The notes beneath the pieces were generated by a model that was not told the origin of the DNA, ran no database searches, and saw only the letters and a list, made by a program, of their open reading frames with translations. A DNA stretch of 49,506 bases from Lachnospiraceae bacterium (lineage in GTDB: Bacteria; Bacillota; Clostridia; Lachnospirales; Lachnospiraceae). Position 1 is the stretch's first letter. Each line of letters starts with the position of its first letter. The stretch spans positions 1 to 49,506 of the forward strand of contig QXWW01000033.1 in the NCBI GenBank assembly GCA_009911185.1, read 5' to 3'. Shown in pieces: positions 40,871-49,435 of this stretch. A program made the position numbers and the translations under genes.

Positions 40871-41860
40871 TTGAGAAGTAGCAGACCCTATGTGCAGATT
40901 GCTCCAGACGTGCTTGAGCAGATAAGGCAGATAGATTTGTTATCCTATCTTAGAACCTACGAGCCGAGCAATCTGGTAAAGGTCAAAGGCACAACGAACG
41001 TGTACTGCACAGCCGAGCATGACAGCCTAAAGATTTCCAACGGCAAATGGTACTGGTGGTCGAGGGGCTTCGGCGGCTATTCCGCCCTTGACTATCTGAT
41101 GAAAGTTAAGGAATACGGCTTCCTAGAAGCCGTGGAAATCCTCATGGGGCAGACGATGGCGGACTGGAAACCGCCGCCCCCTGCCGTGAAAAAAGACGAG
41201 CCGAAAGTGTTGCTCCTGCCGCCAAAGAATAAAAACTGCGACAGGGTGGAGGAGTATCTTTTCGGGCGTGGCATTGACTACCAGCTCATCCAAGACTGCA
41301 TTGCGGACGGCGTGATTTTTGAGAGTGCCGATTACCACAACGCCGTTTTTATCGGAAAGGATGAAAGCGGAACGCCCAAGTATGCCGCCTACCGTGGCAC
41401 GATGGGGAACTTCAAACGTGACGCATCGGGCAGCGACAAGCGGTATTCGTTCCGACTTCTGGCAGGAGAACCGACAGACACCGTGCATTTGTTTGAAGCC
41501 GCCATTGATTTACTGTCCTATGCCACCTATTTAAAATGTGAGGGGAAAGATTACAAAGCGGAGAACCTGCTCTCCTTATCGGGCGTGTACCAGCCAAAGA
41601 AAGAGATAAAAGACAGCAAAATCCCCGTCGCCCTCACGACTTTTTTAAAAGCAAACCCAGAGATAAAGACCATCTATCTGCATCTGGATAAGGACAAGGC
41701 AGGTCGGCTATGCACCGCCACCTTAAAAGAATTATTGCAGAAAGACTACCGAATCGTTGATGAACCGCCGCCAGCCGGTAAGGACTTCAACGATTTTTTA
41801 ATGTCCTATCTGGGGATTGCAAGGCAGAAACCGAGCCGTGAAAGGGGTGATGCACGTTGA
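40871..41860 (+). CDS. DUF3991/Toprim primase-like protein
   Basis: This 329-residue protein starts at a TTG behind GGGAGGTG. The N-terminal part (IDLLSYLRTYEP; GFGGYSALDYLM) has the layout of the DnaG-type zinc-finger region and the DUF3991 domain. The C-terminal half has Toprim features: an acidic residue in VHLFEAAIDLLSY near 205 and YLHLDKDKAG near 277. It may prime complementary-strand synthesis of transferred DNA. Only one Cys remains in the zinc-finger part, so metal binding there is doubtful. It starts the mobilisation gene block. Confidence 0.82.
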   Translation: MRSSRPYVQIAPDVLEQIRQIDLLSYLRTYEPSNLVKVKGTTNVYCTAEHDSLKISNGKWYWWSRGFGGYSALDYLMKVKEYGFLEAVEILMGQTMADWKPPPPAVKKDEPKVLLLPPKNKNCDRVEEYLFGRGIDYQLIQDCIADGVIFESADYHNAVFIGKDESGTPKYAAYRGTMGNFKRDASGSDKRYSFRLLAGEPTDTVHLFEAAIDLLSYATYLKCEGKDYKAENLLSLSGVYQPKKEIKDSKIPVALTTFLKANPEIKTIYLHLDKDKAGRLCTATLKELLQKDYRIVDEPPPAGKDFNDFLMSYLGIARQKPSRERGDAR

Positions 41861-41934
41861 TTGTTTAGGAATTTTTTACCAGAAATAACTGAAGCCACAG
41901 TTAAAATTTAAGACCGAAAAGGAGGAAAGACCGA

Positions 41935-42225
41935 TTGAAAAAATATGATGTGACGCTTGTCGCCCACTATGCAAAGACCGTTTCCATCCATGCCGACAGC
42001 CCCGAACAGGTGGCGGAAAAGTTAAAGACCGTCCTGTTTGACACCGACCTTGTAAGGTTTTCCGACAGGGATTTTGTCTGCGGGGAAGCCGAGATTGAGG
42101 ATGAAAATGAGGACGGTTGTGAAGAAAATACGGCGGAGAATGAGGATGTGGAGGGCGTATGCTGTCCAGACTGTCCGTACTTCTGCCCCGTGTGCGGAGA
42201 ATGTATGTATGAGGGCGGATGTTAA
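41935..42225 (+). CDS. DpnD/PcfM-like protein with Cys-rich tail (96 aa)
   Basis: A TTG start lies behind AAAGGAGG. The N-terminal 45 residues (YDVTLVAHYAKTVSIHADSPE) resemble the DpnD/PcfM family found in conjugative elements. A Glu/Asp-rich link leads to a tail with eight Cys (CCPDCPYFCPVCGECMYEGGC at the very end, including C-x2-C pairs), which could bind metal. The function is unknown. Confidence 0.75.
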   Translation: MKKYDVTLVAHYAKTVSIHADSPEQVAEKLKTVLFDTDLVRFSDRDFVCGEAEIEDENEDGCEENTAENEDVEGVCCPDCPYFCPVCGECMYEGGC

Positions 42226-42288
42226 AGACACGTCTTACCAAGCACTGAATTTGGTTATCCATCTGCCGATGGAAACAAAATTCGCTTG

Positions 42289-42365
42289 TTAGGGGTCACA
42301 GCCCCTAATACCCCGTAAAAAGAATAACGCCAAGTATGCCGCCCTGCCATAAGCGGCACGGCGGT
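42289..42365. other. candidate origin of transfer (oriT) before mobC
   Basis: The non-coding stretch 42226-42384 before the mobC-relaxase pair has a perfect repeat TTAGGGG/CCCCTAA (42289-42295, 42302-42308) with a 6-base loop. A second stem follows (GCCGCC at 42338-42343 with GGCGGT at 42360-42365). Nested repeats just upstream of MobC are expected for an oriT; the nick base is not identified. Confidence 0.42.
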
Positions 42366-42384
42366 CACAGAAAGGAATCCAAGA

Positions 42385-42537
42385 ATGAGTGAGTTTTTAT
42401 CGTTTGCCATCGGCACGATGGTCGGCGTGGCGTGTATGTGTTTGTTGCAGATTAACAGGCTCTCAGGCAGAGAGGAGGAAATGAATGAGAAAACGAAACG
42501 TGCAGGTGCTTTTCCGACTGACCGAGGAAGAAGCTGA
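42385..42537 (+). CDS. DUF3789-like small membrane protein (50 aa)
   Basis: The start MSEFLSFAIGTMVG followed by a short helix and LLQINRL matches DUF3789-type peptides common beside mobC in these ICEs. The typical protein ends soon after the helix; here the frame runs on and overlaps mobC by 53 bases in another frame. AAAGGAATCC is a modest ribosome site. Confidence 0.65.
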   Translation: MSEFLSFAIGTMVGVACMCLLQINRLSGREEEMNEKTKRAGAFPTDRGRS

Positions 42538-42817
42538 ATACCTCTGCTCCCTTGCGAAGCGGGCGGGGCGTTCCAGACAAGCCCTGCTTCAGTCGATGGT
42601 CATGGGCTACCGCCTATGCGAGAAGCCAGACCCAGAGTTCTATAAAATCATGCGGGAGCTATCGGCTATCGGCAACCGCATCAACCAGCTTGCGGCAAAG
42701 GCGAACGCCCTTAACTTCGTGGACACGCCGATGCTCTATGACGAAGCCAAGCGTTGGCGGGACTTCCGTCTGGACGTGGGCAGGAGCTACCTTATTCCGA
42801 GGAAGATGTCGGGCTGA
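42485..42817 (+). CDS. mobC: MobC-family relaxosome protein
   Basis: This 110-residue protein has a ribbon-helix-helix-like N-terminus (VQVLFRLTEEEAEYLCSLAKRAGRSRQALL). The MobC signature ELSAIGNRINQLAAKAN is near 60-76. MobC binds oriT and helps open the strands for the relaxase. GAGGAGG precedes the ATG, and the stop overlaps the relaxase ATG (ATGATGG context), showing coupling. Confidence 0.9.
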   Translation: MRKRNVQVLFRLTEEEAEYLCSLAKRAGRSRQALLQSMVMGYRLCEKPDPEFYKIMRELSAIGNRINQLAAKANALNFVDTPMLYDEAKRWRDFRLDVGRSYLIPRKMSG

Positions 42818-44229
42818 TGGCAGTCTGCGAAATCTGGGATGTGAAAGGCAGGCTCGACCATCCCATCGACTATGCCGAGAACCCAGAAAAGACCGCCAAC
42901 CCCAGATACACGGATGCGGACTTGCAGGCGATGGGCGACGTGATGAAGTACGCCACCAACGGCGACAAGACCGAGAAACAGTTTTTTGTCACGGGCGTCA
43001 ACTGCGACCCCGACACGGCGAGGGACGAGATGATGATAGCCAAGCGTCAGTGGAACGATGAAAGCAAGATTGTCTGCTACCACGGATTCCAGAGCTTCAA
43101 GGCGGGCGAGGTCACGCCAGAGCAGGCACATGAGGTCGGCGTGAAGTTAGCCGAGAAGATGTGGGGCGACCGATTTCAAGTCGTTGTGGCGACCCATCTC
43201 AATACGGAGTGCCTGCACAACCACTTTGTTGTGAACTCTGTTTCCTATGTAGACGGAAAGCACTATCACGACAATAAGAAGAACCTGCGTCTGCTCCGCC
43301 AGCGTTCGGACGAATTGTGCCGTGAGTATTCCTTATCGGTCATCGAACACCCAAGCGGCAGGAAGAAACCCTATGCTTTATACCAAGCCGAGAAAAACGG
43401 TCTGCCCACAAGGGACACCGTGGCACGGCAGGCGGTGGACGAAGCGATTTCAAAATCCTTTACGCTGAAAGACTTCGACCGCCAGTTGTCGAAAATGGGA
43501 TACAGCATCAACTTTGACTCTAGCCGCAAATACTGGACGATTATCGGCAAGGGATGGAAAAGACCGAAGCGGCTCTACCAGCTCGGCGACGATTACACCA
43601 ACGAGAGGATTACGGAACGCATACGGGAAAATTCCTATGCGGTAAAGTTCTCCCGATTCGCAGAGCAGGCAAAGCCCGTTAAGGTGATAAGGGTAAAAGG
43701 CACATTAAAGGATGCAAAGAAAATCGGCGGCTTGCGTGGGCTGTATCTGCACTACTGTTACAAGCTCGGCATACTGCCAAAAGGAAAGAAACAGAATTAT
43801 GCAAGGCTTCATTATCTTCTGAAAGACGACTTGATGAAGATGGATGCCATTACAAAAGAAACAAGGCTACTCTGCCATAACCATATAGATACGGCGGAGC
43901 AGCTTTTGTCATATAAAAGCTCTCTGGAATCCGAGATGCAGGAGCTGACCGAACAGCGTAAGGGGCTTTACTCCCAGAGCCGCAAAGCAGTCGGCACAGA
44001 AAAAGAAGCGGTCAAGGCTCGGCTGTCGGAAATCACGGGGAGGATGAAAACCATCCGAAAGGAGGTCAGATTATGTGAGGGAATCGAAGCCCGCAGCGAA
44101 ACCCTCAAAGAAAAATTAGCAGTTATACGGGCAGACGAAAAAGAAAAACAAGGAAAGGAGCTGGTGAAGCATGAACACAGGCGGCGAAGCGGCAGAGCAA
44201 ATCGTGAGGATGAGCTTGGAGGGATTTGA
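42817..44229 (+). CDS. MOB_P-like relaxase
   Basis: This 470-residue relaxase/mobilisation nuclease would cut oriT and lead the strand into the recipient. The metal-binding histidines are in THLNTECLHNHF (His127, His134, His136). Tyrosines near the N-terminus (DYAENP) are candidates for the nicking residue. The C-terminal half is helical and Lys/Arg-rich. The frame is open from 42754, but the ATG at 42817 is coupled to mobC and begins the conserved M-A-V-C-E-I-W. Its 3' end overlaps pcfB by 59 bases. Confidence 0.9.
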   Translation: MAVCEIWDVKGRLDHPIDYAENPEKTANPRYTDADLQAMGDVMKYATNGDKTEKQFFVTGVNCDPDTARDEMMIAKRQWNDESKIVCYHGFQSFKAGEVTPEQAHEVGVKLAEKMWGDRFQVVVATHLNTECLHNHFVVNSVSYVDGKHYHDNKKNLRLLRQRSDELCREYSLSVIEHPSGRKKPYALYQAEKNGLPTRDTVARQAVDEAISKSFTLKDFDRQLSKMGYSINFDSSRKYWTIIGKGWKRPKRLYQLGDDYTNERITERIRENSYAVKFSRFAEQAKPVKVIRVKGTLKDAKKIGGLRGLYLHYCYKLGILPKGKKQNYARLHYLLKDDLMKMDAITKETRLLCHNHIDTAEQLLSYKSSLESEMQELTEQRKGLYSQSRKAVGTEKEAVKARLSEITGRMKTIRKEVRLCEGIEARSETLKEKLAVIRADEKEKQGKELVKHEHRRRSGRANREDELGGI

Positions 44230-45031
44230 GGTCGCAGCCAGAATCACGGGGGCGGGTGCGAAGAACATCGCAATCCTGCTCTACTCCATTTTAAAAGAGG
44301 AACAGAAAACAAAGGGAAAGGCAAGGCTCACAAATATGCTCCGCTCTGGGAAAGAGCTGAAAGTCTTTACCGTCAAGAGCGGCGATTTGAAAAAATTCAC
44401 GCAGGAAGCGAAGAAATACGGCGTGCTTTATTGCGTACTGGCAGACCGCAAGAATAAAGACCCCAATGCGGAGGTGGATGTGATAGCCCGTGCGGAGGAC
44501 GCATCAAAAATCAGCCGCATTGTGGAACGGTTCAGCCTTGCTTCGGTGGATACCGCTTCTATCGTGACCGAAGCGGAGAAATCGAAAGAGGAAAAAGGCA
44601 GGACAAAAGATGCCAAGTCCGCAGGAGAAAAAGATGCAGGGGCAAAGGACGGTCAACCAGAGCCAGACATCGGGGTGCAGGACAAGGCGGAGAAGGACAG
44701 GCTCATGGACGCTTTGATGGGAAAGCCCATACAGAAAGAGGAAAATGCCCCAAACCCCTCATTGGCAAAGACAGGAAAATCCCCTCTGTCCGAGCCTACC
44801 TCAGAGCAGCCAAAGAAGCCCGCAGAGGGGGCTATTATGACTAAGGCAGAGAAGCCTTCGGTCAGAGAGGAACTGCGGAAAATCAAGGAGAACCGTAAGG
44901 AGCAGGAATCGGATGTTTCCCCGAACCCTGCGAAAGAGAAATCTCACACAAAGAAACAGCCCGCAGGAAAGACGGAGCATAAGCAGCCCCAGAAGCGGAA
45001 ACGGAAACCAAAATCGAAAGGAGCGAGATAA
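44171..45031 (+). CDS. PcfB family (DUF3801) conjugation protein
   Basis: This 286-residue protein starts at an ATG behind AAAGGAG inside the end of the relaxase gene. The first 130 residues match the PcfB/DUF3801 family (AARITGAGAKNIAILLYSIL; KGKARLTNMLRSGKELKVF), named from pCF10. The rest is a low-complexity Lys/Glu/Pro tail. PcfB-type proteins are thought to assist the coupling protein or substrate recognition. The position between relaxase and coupling-protein genes agrees with that. Confidence 0.85.
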   Translation: MNTGGEAAEQIVRMSLEGFEVAARITGAGAKNIAILLYSILKEEQKTKGKARLTNMLRSGKELKVFTVKSGDLKKFTQEAKKYGVLYCVLADRKNKDPNAEVDVIARAEDASKISRIVERFSLASVDTASIVTEAEKSKEEKGRTKDAKSAGEKDAGAKDGQPEPDIGVQDKAEKDRLMDALMGKPIQKEENAPNPSLAKTGKSPLSEPTSEQPKKPAEGAIMTKAEKPSVREELRKIKENRKEQESDVSPNPAKEKSHTKKQPAGKTEHKQPQKRKRKPKSKGAR

Positions 45032-45033
45032 GC

Positions 45034-45897
45034 ATGAGCATTTACGACGTATTCAGCGGGGGCGGCAGAGCCTTCAACAAGGAGGAATGGGCTGCCGCCA
45101 AGCAGGAGCAGCGGAGGGAAGCCTATGAGCTGATAGACAACACTTGTGCCGAGATTGCGGCGGACGGCGGGGCGTTCCAGAGATACCTTGACGTGCAGGG
45201 GCATTTTGACCGCTACTCCGTCAACAACGCAATCTTGGTGTCGGCACAGATGCCCGAAGCCACGCAGCTTAAGGATTACGCAAGCTGGAAACAGAGCCGT
45301 GTCTATGTGGATAAGGACGCAAGGAAAATTACCATCCTTGAGCCGGGGAAAGAGTACCAGCGTGAGGACGGTTCAAAGGCGGTCGGCTACAATGCAAAAG
45401 TAGTTTACGACGTTTCCCAGACCTCGGCAAAAGACAGGCAGCAGCCGCAGGAGCAGAGAACCATGCGGGAGCTTGTGTCGGCGATGATTGACGCAAGCCC
45501 CGTTTCCTTTGTGCCAGTCGATGACCTTGAGCTGCCTGCGTTCTACGACAGCTCACAGCAGACGATATTTATCCGCACGGGGTTAAACGAGGAACAGCTT
45601 TTTGTCAGCATGGCAAAGGAAGTGTCGGTGGCGGTCTTTGACTGCAAGCATAAGGAGAGCCGTGACAGCTCCGAGTTCAAGTCGTTCTGCGTCGCCTATA
45701 TGGTAAGCTCCCGCTACGGCGTGGACACGAAAGGATTCAGCTTTGACAAGCTCCCGAAAGAGTATGAGGAGATGGACGAGCAGGGCTTAAAGGGCGAGCT
45801 TGGGAAGATGCGTGACGTCCTCGGCGAAATCCAGTCGGATATGTACAAGAGCCTTGAGAAGAACAAGCCGCCCAAAGCCAAAGGGCAGGAACGCTAA
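45034..45897 (+). CDS. ArdC-like protein with degenerate peptidase motif
   Basis: This 287-residue protein has the ArdC-type N-terminal single-strand-DNA-binding layout (RYLDVQGHFDRYSVNNAIL; MPEATQLKDYASWKQ). In ArdC relatives a metallopeptidase HExxH follows; here the matching place reads K195-E196-V-S-V199, so both histidines are missing and the enzyme is probably inactive. It may still bind incoming DNA or act against host restriction. GGAGCG precedes the ATG, two bases behind pcfB. Confidence 0.78.
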   Translation: MSIYDVFSGGGRAFNKEEWAAAKQEQRREAYELIDNTCAEIAADGGAFQRYLDVQGHFDRYSVNNAILVSAQMPEATQLKDYASWKQSRVYVDKDARKITILEPGKEYQREDGSKAVGYNAKVVYDVSQTSAKDRQQPQEQRTMRELVSAMIDASPVSFVPVDDLELPAFYDSSQQTIFIRTGLNEEQLFVSMAKEVSVAVFDCKHKESRDSSEFKSFCVAYMVSSRYGVDTKGFSFDKLPKEYEEMDEQGLKGELGKMRDVLGEIQSDMYKSLEKNKPPKAKGQER

Positions 45898-45912
45898 TCG
45901 GAGGTGCAGCCC

Positions 45913-46110
45913 ATGAAAGAAGAACGCTACCATCTGGCATTGGACAAATATGATAAAAATATTGTCCTCAACGCCCTCAATACCCTGCGGACGCAGCAGA
46001 TACAGGAGGAACGCCCCACCGAGCCTGTTGACGAGCTGATAAGCAGGGTGGCATACGCCCCGACCAAGAAAGTAAAGGTCGCACCATGCAAGTGCCATGA
46101 AGAACGGTGA
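45913..46110 (+). CDS. small ICE protein, paralog of the 59-aa protein before parA
   Basis: A 65-residue protein at the ATG eight bases behind GGAGG (an upstream GTG at 45904 overlaps that site). The segment VDELISRVAYAPTKKVKV and the H-L-A-L-D start align with the protein at 21211-21390. A basic Cys-containing tail follows. Its end overlaps the coupling-protein start by 14 bases. It may be a small regulator shared by two operons of the ICE. Confidence 0.72.
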   Translation: MKEERYHLALDKYDKNIVLNALNTLRTQQIQEERPTEPVDELISRVAYAPTKKVKVAPCKCHEER

Positions 46111-47890
46111 CGACTATAAGACGAGCCTAATCCTCTCTTTCTGCGGCATCATTCCCGTCGTGTGGCTTGCCCTGCTGGCAGCACCTTATGTCAGCGGCGG
46201 CATCGTGGAGATAATCGCTAATTTATCCGTGGCAGTCGAGAACCCGTTCTCCATAACGGTATGTAAGGACACTCCCAGAGTTGTCCTTATTTTTCTGTCT
46301 GCCTACGGCATGGGAATCGGCGTTTATTTTTCCACACGCAGGAACTACCGTAAGGGGGAGGAACACGGCTCTGCGAAATGGGGCAACGCAGGTACGCTTA
46401 ACAAAAAGTACCGAGATAAAGACGCATCGGAGAACAAGCTGCTGACCCAGAATGTCCGCATCGGGCTGGATGGGAAGAAGCACCGCAGGAACTTGAATAT
46501 CCTCGTGGTGGGCGGCTCTGGTGCAGGAAAGACCAGATTTTTTTGTAAACCGAATGTCATGCAGTGCAACACGTCAATGGTAATCTTAGACCCGAAAGGC
46601 GAGATTGTCCGTGACACGGGCGGTCTGCTTGAGAAGAAAGGCTATGAGGTGCGTGTCCTCGACCTTATCAATATGCACAAGAGCCATTGTTACAACCCGT
46701 TTGTCTATCTTCGGAACGACAACGACGTGCAGCGGCTTGTGACGAATCTGTTTAAGGCGACCACGCCGAAAGGAAGCCAGTCACAAGACCCGTTCTGGGA
46801 CACGGCGGCGAGTATGCTGCTTCTGTCCCTTGTGTTCTATCTGAAATATGAAGCACCGCCAGACGAGCAGAATTTCCCGATGGTGATGGAGCTGCTTCGT
46901 GCGGGGGAAGTCCGTGAGGATGACGACAGCTATGTAAGCCCTCTGGATGAATTATTTGACCGTTTGGAGATGGCAGACCCAGAGCATATCGCTTTAAAGT
47001 ATTACCGAGATTATCACAGCGGGAGTGCCAAGACCTTAAAGAGCATCCAGATAACCCTTGCCGCAAGGCTTGAGAAATTCAATCTGGAAAGCCTTGCATC
47101 CTTAACCGCCACGGACGAGCTTGACTTGCCGTCGTTGGGCGAGAAAAAAGTGGCACTGTTCGCACTGATACCAGACAACGACACCAGTTTCAATTTCCTT
47201 GTGTCACTATTATACACGCAGCTATTCCAACAGTTGTTTTACCTTGCAGACCATAAGTACGGCGGAAGCCTGCCCGTCCACTGTCAGTTTATTATGGACG
47301 AATTTGCGAACGTCAGTTTGCCCGATGACTTTGATAAGATACTGTCGGTCATGAGGTCAAGGGGCGTGTCCGTTTCGATTATCCTGCAAAATCTGGCACA
47401 GCTTAAAGCCCTGTTTGAGAAACAGTGGGAAAGCATTGTCGGCAATGCCGATGAGTTCCTCTATCTGGGCGGCAATGAGCAGAGTACGCACAAGTTTGTG
47501 AGCGAGCTGCTTGGAAAGTCCACGATAGACACGAACACCTATGGGAAAAGCTCTGGGCGGAGCGGCAACTATTCCACCAACTACCAGATTTCGGGGCGTG
47601 AGCTTTTAACCCCAGACGAGGTGCGTATGCTTGACAACCGCTACGCACTTCTTTTTGTGCGTGGGGAACGCCCCGTGATGGATTTCAAGTATGACATCTT
47701 GAAACACCCGAATGTGAAACTGACAGCGGATGGAGGAAAACCGCCTTATATCCACGGCGAACCTACACAGGCTGTCGCAACCCTTGTGTTTGGCGGCGAC
47801 ATTCCAAAAGACGCTGTTACGCCAAAAGCCGTCAGCACTTCCTACGAACTTCTGTCCGATGAGGACTTGGAAGAAATATTCAATTTATAA
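46097..47890 (+). CDS. VirD4/TraG-type coupling protein
   Basis: This 597-residue type IV coupling protein brings the relaxase-DNA complex to the channel. Two or three N-terminal membrane helices (to about 85) are followed by Walker A VVGGSGAGKT (Lys145, Thr146), ILDPKGE near 165 and the second acidic motif FIMDEFANV near 400. The conserved C-terminal pattern (LFVRGERPVMDFKYD) is present. Length and order are normal for TraG of this ICE family. Confidence 0.94.
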   Translation: MKNGDDYKTSLILSFCGIIPVVWLALLAAPYVSGGIVEIIANLSVAVENPFSITVCKDTPRVVLIFLSAYGMGIGVYFSTRRNYRKGEEHGSAKWGNAGTLNKKYRDKDASENKLLTQNVRIGLDGKKHRRNLNILVVGGSGAGKTRFFCKPNVMQCNTSMVILDPKGEIVRDTGGLLEKKGYEVRVLDLINMHKSHCYNPFVYLRNDNDVQRLVTNLFKATTPKGSQSQDPFWDTAASMLLLSLVFYLKYEAPPDEQNFPMVMELLRAGEVREDDDSYVSPLDELFDRLEMADPEHIALKYYRDYHSGSAKTLKSIQITLAARLEKFNLESLASLTATDELDLPSLGEKKVALFALIPDNDTSFNFLVSLLYTQLFQQLFYLADHKYGGSLPVHCQFIMDEFANVSLPDDFDKILSVMRSRGVSVSIILQNLAQLKALFEKQWESIVGNADEFLYLGGNEQSTHKFVSELLGKSTIDTNTYGKSSGRSGNYSTNYQISGRELLTPDEVRMLDNRYALLFVRGERPVMDFKYDILKHPNVKLTADGGKPPYIHGEPTQAVATLVFGGDIPKDAVTPKAVSTSYELLSDEDLEEIFNL

Positions 47891-47904
47891 GGAGGATTTA
47901 CCCT

Positions 47905-48261
47905 ATGAAACTTTTTAAGAAGAACGAGAACAGCCAGAACAAAGCAACCCAGAAACTGCCGATGGGCAGAAAAGGAAGAAAGGCGTTTGCCGTGTATGCC
48001 GCCCTTGTATGCTGCATGGTTTTCGGCACAACGACCGCCTTTGCCGCCAACGACCCGATTGCCGTGGTCAACAACCTTTCCAATTTCATCTTCGGGCTGA
48101 TTAAGGCGGTCGGTATGATTATGCTCGGCTTCGGCATCGTGCAGGTGGGCTTGTCGCTGAAATCCCACGACCCGTCCCAGAGGGCGAATGGATTCCTTAC
48201 CCTTGCGGGCGGCGTTGTGATTACCTTTGCAAAAGAAATCCTTACCCTTATCACGGGCTGA
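47905..48261 (+). CDS. Maff2-family pilin-like conjugation protein
   Basis: This 118-residue protein starts at an ATG behind AAGGAGG. A basic N-terminus and a signal-like helix ending TTTAFAAN (cut near 48) are followed by two membrane helices (FIFGLIKAVGMIMLGFGIVQV; the last near 95-115). This is the VirB2-like layout of the Maff2 family. It is probably the abundant channel or pilus subunit of the mating apparatus. A strong hairpin lies after the gene. Confidence 0.85.
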   Translation: MKLFKKNENSQNKATQKLPMGRKGRKAFAVYAALVCCMVFGTTTAFAANDPIAVVNNLSNFIFGLIKAVGMIMLGFGIVQVGLSLKSHDPSQRANGFLTLAGGVVITFAKEILTLITG

Positions 48262-48314
48262 TGCAGAGCAAAAGACAGAGGGATAAAATAACAGACTGAT
48301 ATAAGATAGGACAA

Positions 48315-48345
48315 CGGGGCTGATCCGCCATGCGGAACTGCCCCG
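48315..48345 (+). other. two-step hairpin between pilin-like gene and VirB6-like gene
   Basis: CGGGGC (48315-48320) pairs with GCCCCG (48340-48345), and inside it TCCGC pairs with GCGGA around CAT. No T-tract follows. It probably stabilises the upstream pilin message or partly stops transcription. Confidence 0.6.
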
Positions 48346-48375
48346 CTGCCCAATTTTAAGAACGGAGGTGGTCGA

Positions 48376-49212
48376 ATGTCAGACAACTGGGTAGTCCAGA
48401 ACTTGGAGAACGCCCTTAACACTTGGAATGAGAAGTTAGCCGAGATATGGCAGCTTATCACCCAGTCCCCAGAGAATTTCAAAGGCGGTGCGATATGGAA
48501 AGTCATCGTGGACATCCACGGTGCGTTGCAGGCAATCGGGCTTGCCCTGCTTGTGCTGTTCTTTGTCGTGGGCGTGATGCGTACCTGCGGCGACTTCGCA
48601 AGCATGAAGAAGCCCGAACACGCTGTAAAACTCTTTATCCGTTTTGCCCTTGCCAAAGGAGCGGTGACTTACGGCTTGGAGCTGATGATGACTCTGTTTA
48701 ACATTGTGCAGGGCGTGATTTCCACGATTATGAAAGCCGCAGGCTTCGGGGCGGCACAAAAGACGGTATTGCCGACAGAGATTGTGACAGCCGTGGAGGA
48801 CTGCGGCTTTTTCGAGAGCATCCCTTTGTGGGCGGTGACGCTCATCGGCGGGCTGTTCATCACGGTGCTGTCGTTCATTATGATAATGTCGGTGTACGGC
48901 AGGTTTTTTAAATTATACCTTTATACCGCAATCGCTCCCGTGCCGCTGTCGTCCTTTGCGGGAGAGCCGAGCCAGAGCGTGGGCAGGAGCTTTGTCAAGA
49001 GCTATTGTGCGGTGTGCCTTGAGGGTGCAATCATCGTGCTTGCCTGCATCATCTTTTCGGTGTTTGCGGCGTCCCCGCCAGCCGTCAACCCCGATGCGGC
49101 TGCGGTCACGATGGTATGGGGCTATATCGGGGAGTTGGTATTTAATATGCTCGTCCTCGTCGGTGCGGTCAAGATGGCAGACCGTGTCGTGCGTGAGATG
49201 ATGGGCTTGTAA
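48376..49212 (+). CDS. VirB6/TrbL-like conjugation channel protein
   Basis: This 278-residue polytopic membrane protein has six or so helices: near 48-68, 85-110, 155-180, 185-205, 220-245 and 250-270. It belongs by layout and context to the CD0411/VirB6-like proteins that form the inner-membrane channel for DNA in Tn1549-type ICEs. AACGGAGGTGG precedes the ATG. It follows the Maff2 gene, as usual. Confidence 0.88.
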   Translation: MSDNWVVQNLENALNTWNEKLAEIWQLITQSPENFKGGAIWKVIVDIHGALQAIGLALLVLFFVVGVMRTCGDFASMKKPEHAVKLFIRFALAKGAVTYGLELMMTLFNIVQGVISTIMKAAGFGAAQKTVLPTEIVTAVEDCGFFESIPLWAVTLIGGLFITVLSFIMIMSVYGRFFKLYLYTAIAPVPLSSFAGEPSQSVGRSFVKSYCAVCLEGAIIVLACIIFSVFAASPPAVNPDAAAVTMVWGYIGELVFNMLVLVGAVKMADRVVREMMGL

Positions 49213-49224
49213 AGGAGGATACGG

Positions 49225-49434
49225 ATGGAACGGGTTTATATTTTTAAGGACGGGATACAGCAGGCAAGCACAGCCACAAGGGAAAGTGCCATTGAGCTTA
49301 TCCGCCAGTACCAGAAGCAGGATACACACCCCATGCTTCGGGCGGAGTTCAGCATCATTGTCGGGGAGGAAGAAGTTATCCCCTATCCGTCCAGAGAGAA
49401 ACCGCCCAAGAAAAAATCTGATATGGAGCGATAG
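49225..49434 (+). CDS. small conserved-type ICE protein (69 aa)
   Basis: A 69-residue soluble protein at an ATG behind AAAGGAGG. It contains VYIFKDGIQQASTATRESAIE and a Lys/Pro-rich tail ending MER. Its place between the VirB6-like gene and the expected PrgI/VirB4 genes is typical. The function is unknown. Confidence 0.75.
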   Translation: MERVYIFKDGIQQASTATRESAIELIRQYQKQDTHPMLRAEFSIIVGEEEVIPYPSREKPPKKKSDMER

Positions 49435-49435
49435 T

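Noticed and set aside
42552-43061. 169-codon frame across mobC and the relaxase
   Set aside because: It is a shadow of two certain genes, with Arg/Ser-rich low-quality sequence.
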